Below are positions 1-8,283 of a stretch of DNA of 64,000 nt, one piece after another. Numbering within the stretch: position 1 is the first letter of the stretch; every line of letters begins with the position of its first letter. Both the position numbers and the translations under genes were made by a program. This stretch comes from Lentimonas sp. CC4 (GTDB lineage Bacteria; Verrucomicrobiota; Verrucomicrobiia; Opitutales; Coraliomargaritaceae), in contig NZ_CACVBO010000001.1 in assembly GCF_902728235.1 (NCBI RefSeq), forward strand, positions 1,800,501 to 1,864,500. Reading direction: 5' to 3'. The notes below the pieces were generated by a model. It worked only from the letters and a program-made list of their open reading frames with translations. It made no database searches and was not told where the DNA came from.

Positions 1-75
1 CAGCCCATAGGCAATGACCATCGCCAATGCGGTCTTGATCGATTCTTTGGCTCGTCTGGAGGGGAAGTCAGTCAC
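1..75 (-). CDS. Start of a probable FUSC-type integral membrane protein (partial)
   Basis: Only the first 25 codons lie in the window, from a GTG at 75-73; the gene runs off the left edge. The peptide begins VTDFPSRRAKESIKTALAM and continues VIAYGL. This resembles the start of FUSC/YccC-type transporters, where a short basic cytoplasmic segment leads into the first membrane helix. It starts 20 bases after the stop of the antiporter gene on the same strand, so the two are probably cotranscribed. No clear ribosome binding site precedes the GTG. The family call rests on one helix-like segment and is tentative. Confidence 0.45.
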   Translation of the reverse strand, partial: MTDFPSRRAKESIKTALAMVIAYGL

Positions 76-94
76 AAGTGTCGAGCGCTAGCGC

Positions 95-1309
95 CTAGTT
101 TACTTTAGCCTCCTCGCGCTTGGAGCGAGTGGCTAGCAGTGCGATGAACGGGTTGGCGCTGATTCCGTGGAGGATCACACTGAGTAAAATCGTGCAGACC
201 GCGGTCATTGAAATGGTGTCGCCGTGTGGTAGCTTGTCGTTGAGCACGATGACTGCAAACACGATACTGGCCAAGCCGCGTGGGCCGAACCAGCCCATGA
301 ACAGCTTTTGATCGGTGCGGTAGTTCATGCCCGTGAGCACGAGGAAGACTGGCAGCATACGAATGACCGTGAGGCTGAGGATGGAATAGAGCAGCACTTG
401 CCAAGTAAAGGCGCCGAGGCTCTGGCCGACCACGGCCGCACCGAAGCAGACCCATGTGATCAGTGAGAAAGTGTCGCCTGTGCTCTCTGCGGTGACTAAA
501 TAATCGTGTTTGTATTTTTTGGCCAATGCACCAAATAGCAGGCCACCGGTGAAGCAGGCAATGAAGCCACTGCCTCCGAGGAGCTGTGCGCCGGTGAAGC
601 AGCAGATCGCCAGAGTGACAACCGGAAGTTGTTCCCAACTCTCGGTGATCCATTTTTTGACGGCAGCGAATTTGATCAAATAGGTCGCGATGAGTGTGAA
701 GCTGATGCCGACACCCATGCCGATCCCGATTTCTTCAGCAAATAATTTTAAAGCCAATACATGTGGCCCTTGCTCGGTGCCTTCGCCACTGATCAATGCG
801 AGAAACAAGAAGATGATCGGCACGCAGATGCCGTCGTTGAGTCCGCTTTCAACATTGAGACCTTCGCGAATGTCGGAGGGCACGGAAGGGTTTGAGACGA
901 CAGCCTTGCCCAGGGCGGCATCGGTGGGGGCGAGCATGGTGGCGATGACGGCGATTTCCAGCATCCCCAGTCCGTCAAAAAGTAAGACCCCCGCGCCGTA
1001 TCCGAGAGCGATGGTGAGCGGCAGACCAATGAGTAATAGTCGGCGTGGCAGTTGCGCGTTTTTCTTGAGAATGGTTAAATTCGCGTTGGAAGCATCCGTG
1101 AACAGGACCAGCGCCAAGGTGACTTCCGCCAAAGTGCGCAGTGCCTCGGCGGTGATTGTCATCTTTAGCAGGCCGAGGCATTCGGGCCCCATGATAACCC
1201 CAAACGCTGTAAATACCACCGCGCCATTGATCGGGGTGCGCTCCAGCCCCCCGTTGAGTAGGCTGTAGATGAAGATGAATGCGCCAAAGATGGCTAAGTT
1301 TTCATACAT
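95..1309 (-). CDS. Cation:proton antiporter, CPA1/NhaP type
   Basis: A 404-residue polytopic membrane protein, expected in the inner membrane, exchanging Na+ or K+ for protons. Hydrophobic segments run through the whole length with no cytoplasmic C-terminal domain, so it is the short transporter-only form. The sequence LVLFTDASNANL (about residues 66-77) and the segment APTDAALGKAVV (about 126-137, then NVESGLNDG) match the CPA1 core, in which the Asp of the FTD and ND motifs lines the ion path. A proton-pumping ATPase gene lies about 390 bases upstream on the same strand, which could supply the proton gradient. The exact ion cannot be told from sequence. Confidence 0.88.
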   Translation of the reverse strand: MYENLAIFGAFIFIYSLLNGGLERTPINGAVVFTAFGVIMGPECLGLLKMTITAEALRTLAEVTLALVLFTDASNANLTILKKNAQLPRRLLLIGLPLTIALGYGAGVLLFDGLGMLEIAVIATMLAPTDAALGKAVVSNPSVPSDIREGLNVESGLNDGICVPIIFLFLALISGEGTEQGPHVLALKLFAEEIGIGMGVGISFTLIATYLIKFAAVKKWITESWEQLPVVTLAICCFTGAQLLGGSGFIACFTGGLLFGALAKKYKHDYLVTAESTGDTFSLITWVCFGAAVVGQSLGAFTWQVLLYSILSLTVIRMLPVFLVLTGMNYRTDQKLFMGWFGPRGLASIVFAVIVLNDKLPHGDTISMTAVCTILLSVILHGISANPFIALLATRSKREEAKVN

Positions 1310-1476
1310 AGCATTTTGTTGTTAGAACTGGGTAGACCTTGAAGTTTTAGTCTCTAACATCAATTCAAAACGAGTTATTCTACCTGTATTCTGCTTCGTT
1401 CATTTTACTTCTTTGAAAAGAGAACAGGTTGGTGTCGATTCTCCCCGCGATCTAGAGGCAGGCCCAGTCGTAACAA

Positions 1477-1620
1477 GGGATTTCTCGCACTCAGAACATG
1501 GTTAATGGTGCCATCTTTGCCAGCGGCATCGCGCCCCTACAAGCAGATGAGCAAGGAGCGTTTGCCCTCCGCATTCATCAGATACTGCAGGTCGTGTAAC
1601 TGTTGATTGTATTTTAAACT
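1477..1620 (-). pseudogene. Remnant of polyphosphate kinase 2 (PPK2 family)
   Basis: Reading the minus strand from about 1620 gives LKYNQQLHDLQYLMNAEGKR, then SLLICL, an in-frame TAG at 1539-1537, and GRDAAGKDGTINHVLSARNP. This is the Walker A region of PPK2 enzymes, which use polyphosphate to phosphorylate nucleotides; intact homologues read roughly LLIVLQGMDAAGKDGTIRHV. The TAG stands where Gln (CAG) is expected, a single C-to-T change. Similarity fades after the NP, and nothing of the C-terminal two thirds or the N-terminus is left. The gene is therefore a decayed, internally deleted copy. It lies in an otherwise empty gap between the antiporter and the proton ATPase. Confidence 0.75.
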
Positions 1621-1695
1621 GTTCAGTATCGTTCATGGCTTATTTATTCTCCGATGTTAAGTTCTGTGCCGCTATTATCCTTTCAGGAACCGCTG

Positions 1696-4257
1696 CTACC
1701 AACTTGGATGCGGCTGCTCATCTGCGTTGATTTTGCGGTAGAGCGCGAGTTTTACGACGTCAAGAACCAGCATCCAAACCAACATATATACCCAAACTAA
1801 TCCAATGATGGTCCATGGAATGGCAGGCACAAACCAACCAAATCCGCAGATTAGCACTGCGATGATCTGTGTGCCAACAATCGCTATAAATAATGGTTTC
1901 GCGGGCCAAGGGCGAGTGAACAAGGTCGAGCGTGAACGCATTACAAATAATAGTAAGTGGCCACCTGCAACGATTTGCAGGAAGATGACTGTTTGTAGTT
2001 GGTCTTTTGTTAGGTGGATCCAGGACTGCCAGTCGGGGTTACTGAGCCACTCCATCCCGATTAGTAAGAGACCAAAACTTTGCATTATCGCCATTAACCC
2101 CATGAAGCCTGAAACGAATAAGAGCCGTTTCATCTGCCATCGCACAGGTCCCTTGGATAATACGGTGTTATCGTAAGCGATGGTCATGATCGGCACGTCG
2201 TCCAGCAACGCGATCAGAATAATCATCACCGCCGTTAGCGGAGAGAAATTGAAGAACAGTGTGCTCAGGACTACGACAAACATAATGTCGAGTGTCATGG
2301 CCACGCGGAACATGATGTAGTTAAGGATACGCTCGAAAATTCTGCGGGACTCTTCGATGGCATCGATCACTGTGGACAATCCTGGCGCTGTCAGAATCAA
2401 TGCCGCCGCTGCGCGTGCCGCGTCCGTGGCTCCACTCACTGCGATGCCGCAATCGGCTTGTTTCAGCGCCGGGGCATCGTTGACGCCGTCGCCCGTCATG
2501 GCAACGACATGGTTGCGTTCTTGTAGGGCTTTAACGATGCCGTATTTGTGTTCGGGGAATACGCGTCCAAAACCGTCTGCTTTTTCCACGCACGCACCGA
2601 CTGTATCGGAGAGGCGATCCATATCCATGTCTTTGGTGAACATGTCGGCTGCCGCGATGAGGTGTGTGCCCATCCCTAGTTGTCCTGAAATCTGACTGCC
2701 AATTGCGACGTCATCACCCGTGACCATCTTGACTGATAAACCGTGCGTCTTCGCTTCTTCAATGGTCGCCTTGGAGTCATCGCGTGGTGGGTCGAGCAGC
2801 GACAGGATGCCGAGGAAGCTCCATGTTTTGCCGTCGTCCTCAGATTTGGCAATTCCTAGTGCACGCATACCGACTGCTGCCAAATCAGCGACCGTCTTGT
2901 TGGCCTTTGCTTCGGTTTCAGTATCCAGCTTGCAAATCTCTACAATTACCTGTGGTGCGCCTTTGGTGAATTGTAATGCCTTGCCCTGAGCGTCCGTCGC
3001 ATGCCCTTCTGAGCGTTTGCCGACTGGATCGAATGGTATGAATTTTGTGACCTTGTAGCTGTCGAAGTCCTTGGTTTCTTTTAAACCACCGCTGACTGCT
3101 TTATCCATCGCGTCCTCACTGCCTACCTCAGAGGCGAGTGCGCCTGCGAGAATTAGCTCATCCTCTGAGGCTGCTTTGAATAGTGTCGGATCGCCGAGCG
3201 TCAGAATGTTTTTGGTAAGTGTGCCAGTTTTATCGGAGCAAAGGATATCGACCCCAGCGAGTTCTTCAATGGCTTCGAGCCGCGAGACAATTGCTTTTTT
3301 CTTTGCCAATTCCTGAGCGCCTAGCGAATTGTTGACTGTAATGACCGTTGGCATCGCTACTGGAATGGAGGCAATCAGTAACACCAACACCATGCGGGCG
3401 ATCACTCCAATGTCGGACCAAACCCAGTGTGCTTGCACTACGATGTCTTGATACAGCTCAAACCCTACCAATATGGCGCAAAGAATGACCGATGTAATAA
3501 TTAAGAAATTGCCGATTTGTGTCGTGGCCTTTTGAGAATTTGAGGCCCCGCCGCCCGCACTCGCCACTAAGTTGGCTGTGCGTCCGAAGAAGGTGTTATT
3601 GCCTGTGCCGATTACCATCGCGTGCATTTCGCCCTTCTTCGCGATACTGCCGGAATACCCTTCGTCTCCGATTTTCTTGTTCACTGGTAGGGACTCGCCA
3701 GTCAATGCCGCCTGATCGATGCTAATATAGTCGCCTTCAATGAAACGCACATCGGCGGGGACGACCTCGCCCAATTTGATGCGCAGGACGTCGCCAGGGA
3801 CGACTTCTGCGGCATCGATCCCCACGATTTTCCCGTCGCGTAATGCCGTGGCCTTCGGGGCCATTCCCGCTTTTAAAGCGGCGAGTGCATCGGAAGCTTT
3901 CCGCTCCTGCCAAAAACCTGAGATGGCATTATAAAAGAGGAGGGTAAGAATGATCGTGAGATCTGCCCAGTGCCCCATGAGTAATGAGAGCAAGGCTGCG
4001 ACCTCGATCATCCAAGCAATCGGGCCCCAGAAGAAACGCAGCAGCCGTTCTAAATTACTGACCTCCTTGTTAACTAATTCGTTGCGGCCGTAAGTTTCAA
4101 GGCGCGCTTTCGCATCGCTTGAAGAGAGTCCTTTAGGGGATGAGCCAAGCGTTTGGTATAGCGTATCAAGGCTTACCTTTTCTAGGTCTGCGTCCGCAGT
4201 TGGTGAGTCTTCTGCAGTTTTTGGTTTGCGAGTCTTCATGGCGCTTATTGATAGCAT
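1696..4257 (-). CDS. Plasma-membrane proton-efflux P-type ATPase (P3A)
   Basis: An 853-residue P-type ATPase of the fungal/plant Pma1 type, pumping protons out of the cytoplasm at the cost of ATP. Visible motifs: TGES of the actuator domain at 186-189, the phosphorylation site CSDKTGTLTKN with Asp about 342, and the hinge GDGVNDAPALKQAD in the C-terminal half. PVAMP in the membrane domain (about 299-303) fits P3A pumps. The N-terminal cation-ATPase domain starts around residue 26. A Met at codon 7 (4239) is an equally good start, and the first six residues may not be real. There is no long C-terminal autoinhibitory tail. Related pumps occur sporadically in marine and acid-tolerant bacteria. 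It probably works with the antiporter downstream in pH and salt balance. Confidence 0.92.
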   Translation of the reverse strand: MLSISAMKTRKPKTAEDSPTADADLEKVSLDTLYQTLGSSPKGLSSSDAKARLETYGRNELVNKEVSNLERLLRFFWGPIAWMIEVAALLSLLMGHWADLTIILTLLFYNAISGFWQERKASDALAALKAGMAPKATALRDGKIVGIDAAEVVPGDVLRIKLGEVVPADVRFIEGDYISIDQAALTGESLPVNKKIGDEGYSGSIAKKGEMHAMVIGTGNNTFFGRTANLVASAGGGASNSQKATTQIGNFLIITSVILCAILVGFELYQDIVVQAHWVWSDIGVIARMVLVLLIASIPVAMPTVITVNNSLGAQELAKKKAIVSRLEAIEELAGVDILCSDKTGTLTKNILTLGDPTLFKAASEDELILAGALASEVGSEDAMDKAVSGGLKETKDFDSYKVTKFIPFDPVGKRSEGHATDAQGKALQFTKGAPQVIVEICKLDTETEAKANKTVADLAAVGMRALGIAKSEDDGKTWSFLGILSLLDPPRDDSKATIEEAKTHGLSVKMVTGDDVAIGSQISGQLGMGTHLIAAADMFTKDMDMDRLSDTVGACVEKADGFGRVFPEHKYGIVKALQERNHVVAMTGDGVNDAPALKQADCGIAVSGATDAARAAAALILTAPGLSTVIDAIEESRRIFERILNYIMFRVAMTLDIMFVVVLSTLFFNFSPLTAVMIILIALLDDVPIMTIAYDNTVLSKGPVRWQMKRLLFVSGFMGLMAIMQSFGLLLIGMEWLSNPDWQSWIHLTKDQLQTVIFLQIVAGGHLLLFVMRSRSTLFTRPWPAKPLFIAIVGTQIIAVLICGFGWFVPAIPWTIIGLVWVYMLVWMLVLDVVKLALYRKINADEQPHPSW

Positions 4258-4663
4258 CTTCTACCGTGGTTTTACAAATCTTAAACGATTGATGGACAAT
4301 AGATATTCGTTGCAGTGTTTGCTGATTAGGGGAAGTGGCGCAGAAATTGCGATGCCATCTCCGGACTTCGGCAGTTCGGCAAGCTCACCACAGGCGAGCT
4401 CAGTCGAGTCGCGGACCTACGTTTCGTCTGTCCCATCAGAGTCAGTCGTATCACTATGAGTCGAAGTTGAGCGTTTAAAAGATGAGCAATTATAAGAATT
4501 ACGGAACGATCCCTTATTTCACCTCAGGGAATTTGTAATCTGCATATTAGACGATAAGGTTAATAGACCTCGGGCGATCAATTTAACCTCAACGCTCGGC
4601 AATTTAACCCCAAACTTTCCGTCTTTTAATATGCATAATTCATTCACTCTTGAAGGTTGGTCC
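4258..4663. other. Intergenic gap between ATPase and PEP-CTERM genes
   Basis: About 400 bases separating divergent genes, so it should hold promoters for both. I see no RNA gene, no conserved coding frame and no strong hairpin. A stretch near 4365-4430 has the GC-rich, short inverted pairs (GGCAAGCTC / GAGCTCAGTC) seen in other gaps of this window, and may be a worn repeat. Confidence 0.4.
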
Positions 4664-5293
4664 ATGAAACGTAGTCTTGTTGCATTCGTTATTTCGATAT
4701 CGAGTCTGAATTTCGCAACTGCAGCCATCATTGGATTTGAAATTACCGGAACCTTCAATACATCGACTACGTTGAATGGGGTTGCTCTTGGAGCTGATCG
4801 AGCATTCACCGCAATTGGCAACATTGACAACACGGCTAGCACACCTGTTGGGAATGACTTAGGCATTTTCACGCCTCTTTCACTTATTATTAATATAGCT
4901 AACGAGGGCACCTTTAATTGGGTGGGAGGCAGTGATCCTTTGCGCCTGTATGTTACCGATGCTCCCAGCAACAAAAGTCTGCTGTTTGCTGATCCATCTA
5001 ATAGCACCCAAACATGGGGCGTTGGTTCAACTGAGTGGAATGTCGGAGGTGATATTGACCAAAACGTGCCAGTTGCCGGAACGTCGTTGGCGGGCACCGT
5101 GGTAGGTGTGAATGGTGGTGGAGTGTTTGATCTCAACTTGGTCGGGGGCGGCAGCCTCGTAGTCGATACCAGTTCGCCATCCGGTTCGGTAAGCGGAAGA
5201 TTTACTGACGCTGTGCCAGAACCATCCTCATCAGCCCTTCTTCTGGGACTTGGCGCACTTGTTCTTTCCGCGAATCGCCGAAGAAAGCGATAG
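4664..5293 (+). CDS. PEP-CTERM sorting domain protein, small secreted
   Basis: A 209-residue exported protein when started at the ATG at 4664, which begins the typical signal peptide MKRSLVAFVISISSLNFATA; an upstream in-frame ATG at 4631 would put non-signal residues in front. The mature part is rich in Gly, Asn, Thr and Val, with few charged residues. The C-terminus has the full sorting signal: VPEPSSSALLLGLGALVLSA followed by NRRRKR, that is PEP motif, membrane helix and basic tail. Such proteins are processed by exosortase and placed at the cell surface or in the exopolysaccharide. The central domain is not recognised. No exosortase gene is in the window. Confidence 0.9.
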   Translation: MKRSLVAFVISISSLNFATAAIIGFEITGTFNTSTTLNGVALGADRAFTAIGNIDNTASTPVGNDLGIFTPLSLIINIANEGTFNWVGGSDPLRLYVTDAPSNKSLLFADPSNSTQTWGVGSTEWNVGGDIDQNVPVAGTSLAGTVVGVNGGGVFDLNLVGGGSLVVDTSSPSGSVSGRFTDAVPEPSSSALLLGLGALVLSANRRRKR

Positions 5294-6022
5294 GTCGAAC
5301 AAGACAGTGGACTCAGCGCTACCGCGCGTGAGGAGATCGTAGGAGTTCATGCCGTTGTCTTTGGGGCTCACGATACGGAAGGGCACTAAACGTAGAAAGT
5401 AGAATACTTTAAGTGCTCTGCCTGATGATGTTCGTTATGCGAGGTGACTCGTAGGGGGGCATGTCGTTATCTTTAAAATTCGTCTTTATAGTAAGTAATT
5501 GTAAGAGTTGCGGAATGCCCCCTTTTTTTGCTTTCGTCTTGCGATGTGTTGGTGCTTTGGTTCGGCAAGCGTGTCTAAAGACACGCTCTACTTTTAGGTT
5601 AAATAGATGGAGTATTTATAGGGGGCATTTATGGAGCGTAGGCCTCCGGCCTACGGTTGTGGTGGCGAGCCGCTTAGGTTCGGTTCGTGGGGCGAGACGC
5701 CCACGCTCCATAGCATGTGAAAACCGAACCGCTCGAACGTCTCAGCGCTACGTCTTGGATGGTTCAGGCTCGGATGAACCGCCCATCGTTACATCAGACT
5801 AGCGGAGGCACTCATCGAAACGATGGCTAGATTGTGGATGCTGACGTCTTTTTGTAATTAAATATGTCGTTACCTATTTTGTAACTTTCTCAGCCTGGAT
5901 TGATGTCTAAATCATTATGATTCTATTTGCGATTTCTATGAATTGTATATGCTATGTGTTGCAGCTTTTGACTGCCAATTATATCAATAATCAGGTGTGT
6001 GTTATTAGCATTAAAGTCATCG
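5294..6022. repeat. Repeat-filled intergenic gap with several hairpins
   Basis: About 730 bases with no convincing gene. It holds a run of palindromic pieces: AGCGTGTCT/AGACACGCT with a two-base loop (5568-5587); GTAGGCC/GGCCTAC around 5639-5655; TGGAGCGT near 5631 paired with ACGCTCCA near 5703; and GGTTCGGTT near 5677 paired with AACCGAACC near 5722. The hairpins are crowded between 5560 and 5735, as in REP-like composite repeats. The right part (5815-6000) is AT-rich and probably carries the promoter of the cbpA operon. A 113-codon frame at 5461-5802 runs through the hairpins and looks accidental. Confidence 0.6.
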
Positions 6023-6955
6023 ATGGCAGATAAAGACTACTATAAAATACTTGGGGTGTCGAAGGGCGCCGATGAGGCGACGATCAAGAAAGAGTATCGT
6101 AAGCGGGCTCGGAAATATCATCCGGACGTGAATGAGGATGCCTCTGCGGAGCAGCAGTTTCAGGATTTGGGCGAGGCCTACGAGGTGCTGAAAGATCCCG
6201 AGAAGCGGAAAGCGTATGACGCCTATGGCGCCGACTGGCAGCATGGAGCCGAGCGGGCGAAGCATCAGCAGCAATACCAGCGCTCACACGCCGGTGGTGG
6301 CGGCGGTTTCGGTGGCTTTAGTTCAGGCGGTGAGGATTATAGTGACTTCTTTGAATCGATGTTCGGTGGCGGCGGTCAGGGCCGAGCGGCGCATCGTCAG
6401 AAGGGCGAAGATGTCGATGTTTCCGTTAAGATTCCACTGGTGGATGCCTATCGTGGGAATTCACGAGAGATTACGTTTCAGATGCCCAGTGTGTCCGCAG
6501 CAGGGCGGCGGGAATATAAGAAAAAGACGCTGAATATTAAAATCCCGAAGGGGGTGAAGCAAGGTGGGCGCATTCGCCTGAAAGGCCAAGGCGGCGAAGG
6601 CTTTAATGGAGGTGAGTCTGGTGATATGTATCTCAAGATCGATTTTGAGCCGCATGCGCGTTTCAAAGTGGAGGGTGCCGATGTGCATTTGACTTTACCG
6701 GTGGCTCCCTGGGAAGCCGCGCTGGGGGCTAAGGTCAAAGTGCCGACGCCGACTGGATCGATTCACCTGACCATTCCCAAAGGTTCGGCCAGTGGTAAAA
6801 AGATGCGTCTGAAGGGGCAGGGGATTCCAGCCAAAGTGCCGGGTGATCTGTATGTCTTGCTGCAGGTGGTGCTACCGCCGGCTGAGGATGCGAAGGCCAC
6901 CGAAGTGTATGAGGCGATGAAAGAGCTAGGCTTCGATCCTCGACCTGATTTTTAG
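6023..6955 (+). CDS. cbpA: Curved-DNA-binding J-domain co-chaperone CbpA
   Basis: A 310-residue class II DnaJ protein. The J domain is at about 3-67 with HPD at YHPDVN (about 33-35), which stimulates the ATPase of DnaK. A Gly/Phe-rich linker follows at about 86-124 (GGGGGFGGFSSGG). There is no CXXCXGXG zinc domain, which separates it from DnaJ proper. Two C-terminal beta domains (about 125-300) bind clients. The ATG at 6023 is preferred over the GTG at 5999 because the J domain starts right after it (MADKDYYKILG). It is followed by its modulator cbpM after 56 bases, the usual pairing, which supports CbpA rather than a second DnaJ. Confidence 0.93.
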   Translation: MADKDYYKILGVSKGADEATIKKEYRKRARKYHPDVNEDASAEQQFQDLGEAYEVLKDPEKRKAYDAYGADWQHGAERAKHQQQYQRSHAGGGGGFGGFSSGGEDYSDFFESMFGGGGQGRAAHRQKGEDVDVSVKIPLVDAYRGNSREITFQMPSVSAAGRREYKKKTLNIKIPKGVKQGGRIRLKGQGGEGFNGGESGDMYLKIDFEPHARFKVEGADVHLTLPVAPWEAALGAKVKVPTPTGSIHLTIPKGSASGKKMRLKGQGIPAKVPGDLYVLLQVVLPPAEDAKATEVYEAMKELGFDPRPDF

Positions 6956-7011
6956 GGATGAGCCGGAGTGCGTGTGAAACTGCAATGTGTCATTGAAAGG
7001 AGATAAAAATT

Positions 7012-7323
7012 ATGAGCTCAGACTATAACATTATCAAACTGCACGAAGGGAAGGTCGTTGACGATGAAGCGATCTCGTTGATGCAGTTGAGCCGTATTTG
7101 TCATTTGCCGCCAGCGTTCGTGGTGGAGTTGGTCGATGAGGGCATCCTGGAGCCTGATGGGGAGAGTGCGAGTAATTGGCGGTTTTCGTTTTCAGTCGTT
7201 GAGCGCGTGAAGACGGTTGCGCGGTTTCAGCATGATTTGGATGTCAACCTTGCCGGTGCGGCATTGGCGCTGGAGCTTTTGGATCGTATCGAGACCTTAC
7301 GTGCGCAGTTGAAGCAGCAGTGA
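7012..7323 (+). CDS. cbpM: Chaperone modulator CbpM
   Basis: A 103-residue protein of the CbpM/MerR-like family that binds the J domain of CbpA and blocks both its co-chaperone and its DNA-binding activity. A MerR-type helix-turn-helix is visible at about 20-65 (MQLSRICHLPPAFVVELVDE, then GILEP), followed by a helical segment rich in Leu (about 70-103). A strong ribosome binding site (AAAGGAG) stands 8 bases before the ATG. Its place directly behind cbpA fixes the assignment; on sequence alone it could be mistaken for a MerR regulator. Confidence 0.88.
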   Translation: MSSDYNIIKLHEGKVVDDEAISLMQLSRICHLPPAFVVELVDEGILEPDGESASNWRFSFSVVERVKTVARFQHDLDVNLAGAALALELLDRIETLRAQLKQQ

Positions 7324-7398
7324 TCGTTTCAATGCGAGTCCGTTGAGGAGGGGATACGTTACAATATTATTAATAGCAGATACAGGAGGTATAAAACT

Positions 7399-7812
7399 AT
7401 GAGTGATCAAATGGAGCACAGTCGTGAGCGTTTACAAGCTGGAATCAGAACTGCAGAGGTTCATTTAAAGGATGCGAGCTCGCACGTGGAGTCCGCGGTT
7501 GAGCATGGCATCGAGGTGCTGGATCAGCAATGCACCGAAGCGCTCGCGAAATGCGATGCCTCACGTGCGAAGGCGGATGAAGCGGGGGTGCGCATGACGC
7601 ACTTTTTGGCTGAGGCCAAAGATCAAGCGATCGCCAAGTTTGAAGATTGGAAGACCGATCGTGATATTGCGAAGCTTGAGAAGCACGCAGACAATGCAGA
7701 GCAGCAAGCGCTCGATGCCCTAGAGCTCGCGGCCTTTGCCATCATCGAGGCAGAAGTGGCCGTCGTGGAAGCCTTGCGGGCGCGTAAGGTCGCAATTGAA
7801 GTTGCTGGGTGA
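7399..7812 (+). CDS. Small helical coiled-coil protein, unknown function
   Basis: A 137-residue protein made almost wholly of charged amphipathic helix: many Ala, Glu, Lys and Asp in heptad-like spacing, no Pro, and no signal peptide or membrane segment. The ribosome binding site AGGAGGT lies just before the ATG, so it should be well translated. It sits 75 bases behind cbpM on the same strand and may belong to that stress-related operon. The C-terminal part (about 100-131) is especially Ala/Val-rich. I do not recognise the family; it resembles cytoplasmic stress-associated helical proteins only in composition. Confidence 0.7.
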   Translation: MSDQMEHSRERLQAGIRTAEVHLKDASSHVESAVEHGIEVLDQQCTEALAKCDASRAKADEAGVRMTHFLAEAKDQAIAKFEDWKTDRDIAKLEKHADNAEQQALDALELAAFAIIEAEVAVVEALRARKVAIEVAG

Positions 7813-7931
7813 ACCGAGGTCAGCAGATGGTGGTCTTGAGCATCTCCTGATAGATATCTGTTGAAGCTGGACGACCGAACCTGGGCCATTCAACTCATTC
7901 AACTGCCCGCTTCGCTCGAGTTCACTGAGGG

Positions 7932-8049
7932 GAATGGCACGATCTTAAGGCTCTAAGTCGACAGTAGAAGCGTGCTTCCAGCCGCTTTTTTACACACACA
8001 TGAGTGGCAGGATGCCGCTGCTACTTTAGCTTAAGAGTCTGTGCCATTC
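7932..8049. repeat. Inverted-repeat element with GAATGGCAC ends
   Basis: GAATGGCAC at 7932-7940 is matched by its reverse complement GTGCCATTC at 8041-8049. Inside, CAGTAGAAGCG (from 7961) pairs imperfectly with CCGCTGCTACT (to 8025), and the right inner arm carries GTGGCAGGATGCCGCT. The inner motif recurs at 46741 (AGTAGAAGCGGCATCCTGCC) and, more loosely, at 53102. The 118-base span has no coding frame. It looks like a small non-autonomous repeat of the REP/MITE kind. Confidence 0.65.
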
Positions 8050-8078
8050 GGATATGAGTGTATTCGTTGTCAAATTTC

Positions 8079-8158
8079 GTAGCGTGAAGCTTTAGCGATC
8101 GTGCGTCGTGCTGGCTTTCGTGCTAAGGCACTGAACGCTCGCTAAAGCTTCACGCTAC
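8079..8158. repeat. Palindromic element with 20-base perfect arms
   Basis: GTAGCGTGAAGCTTTAGCGA at 8079-8098 is repeated as an exact reverse complement at 8139-8158, with a 40-base spacer that contains smaller pairs. The element follows the 7932-8049 repeat by 29 bases and precedes the pal terminator. It could form a very stable cruciform or RNA hairpin but has no T-run, so it is not a standard terminator. Confidence 0.8.
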
Positions 8159-8229
8159 CTTTTTACGGGCAGGTGAATTTCGAGCGAGTGCATGCGATCA
8201 TCACTGTAGTGGCTCACTGGATGATACAA

Positions 8230-8258
8230 AAAAGGCCGTTCGAGATGAACGGCCTTTT
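8230..8258 (-). terminator. Rho-independent terminator behind pal
   Basis: Arms AAAAGGCCGTTC and GAACGGCCTTTT surround a five-base loop, with A and T runs on both sides so it can act in either direction. It lies 26 bases after the stop of pal on the minus strand. Confidence 0.85.
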
Positions 8259-8283
8259 AATGTTTAAGATGTTTTTGCTCTGA

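Noticed and set aside
5461-5802. 113-codon open frame in the gap before cbpA
   Set aside because: It runs straight through four hairpins, has Arg/Ser-rich shadow composition and no RBS; the hairpins explain the open frame.
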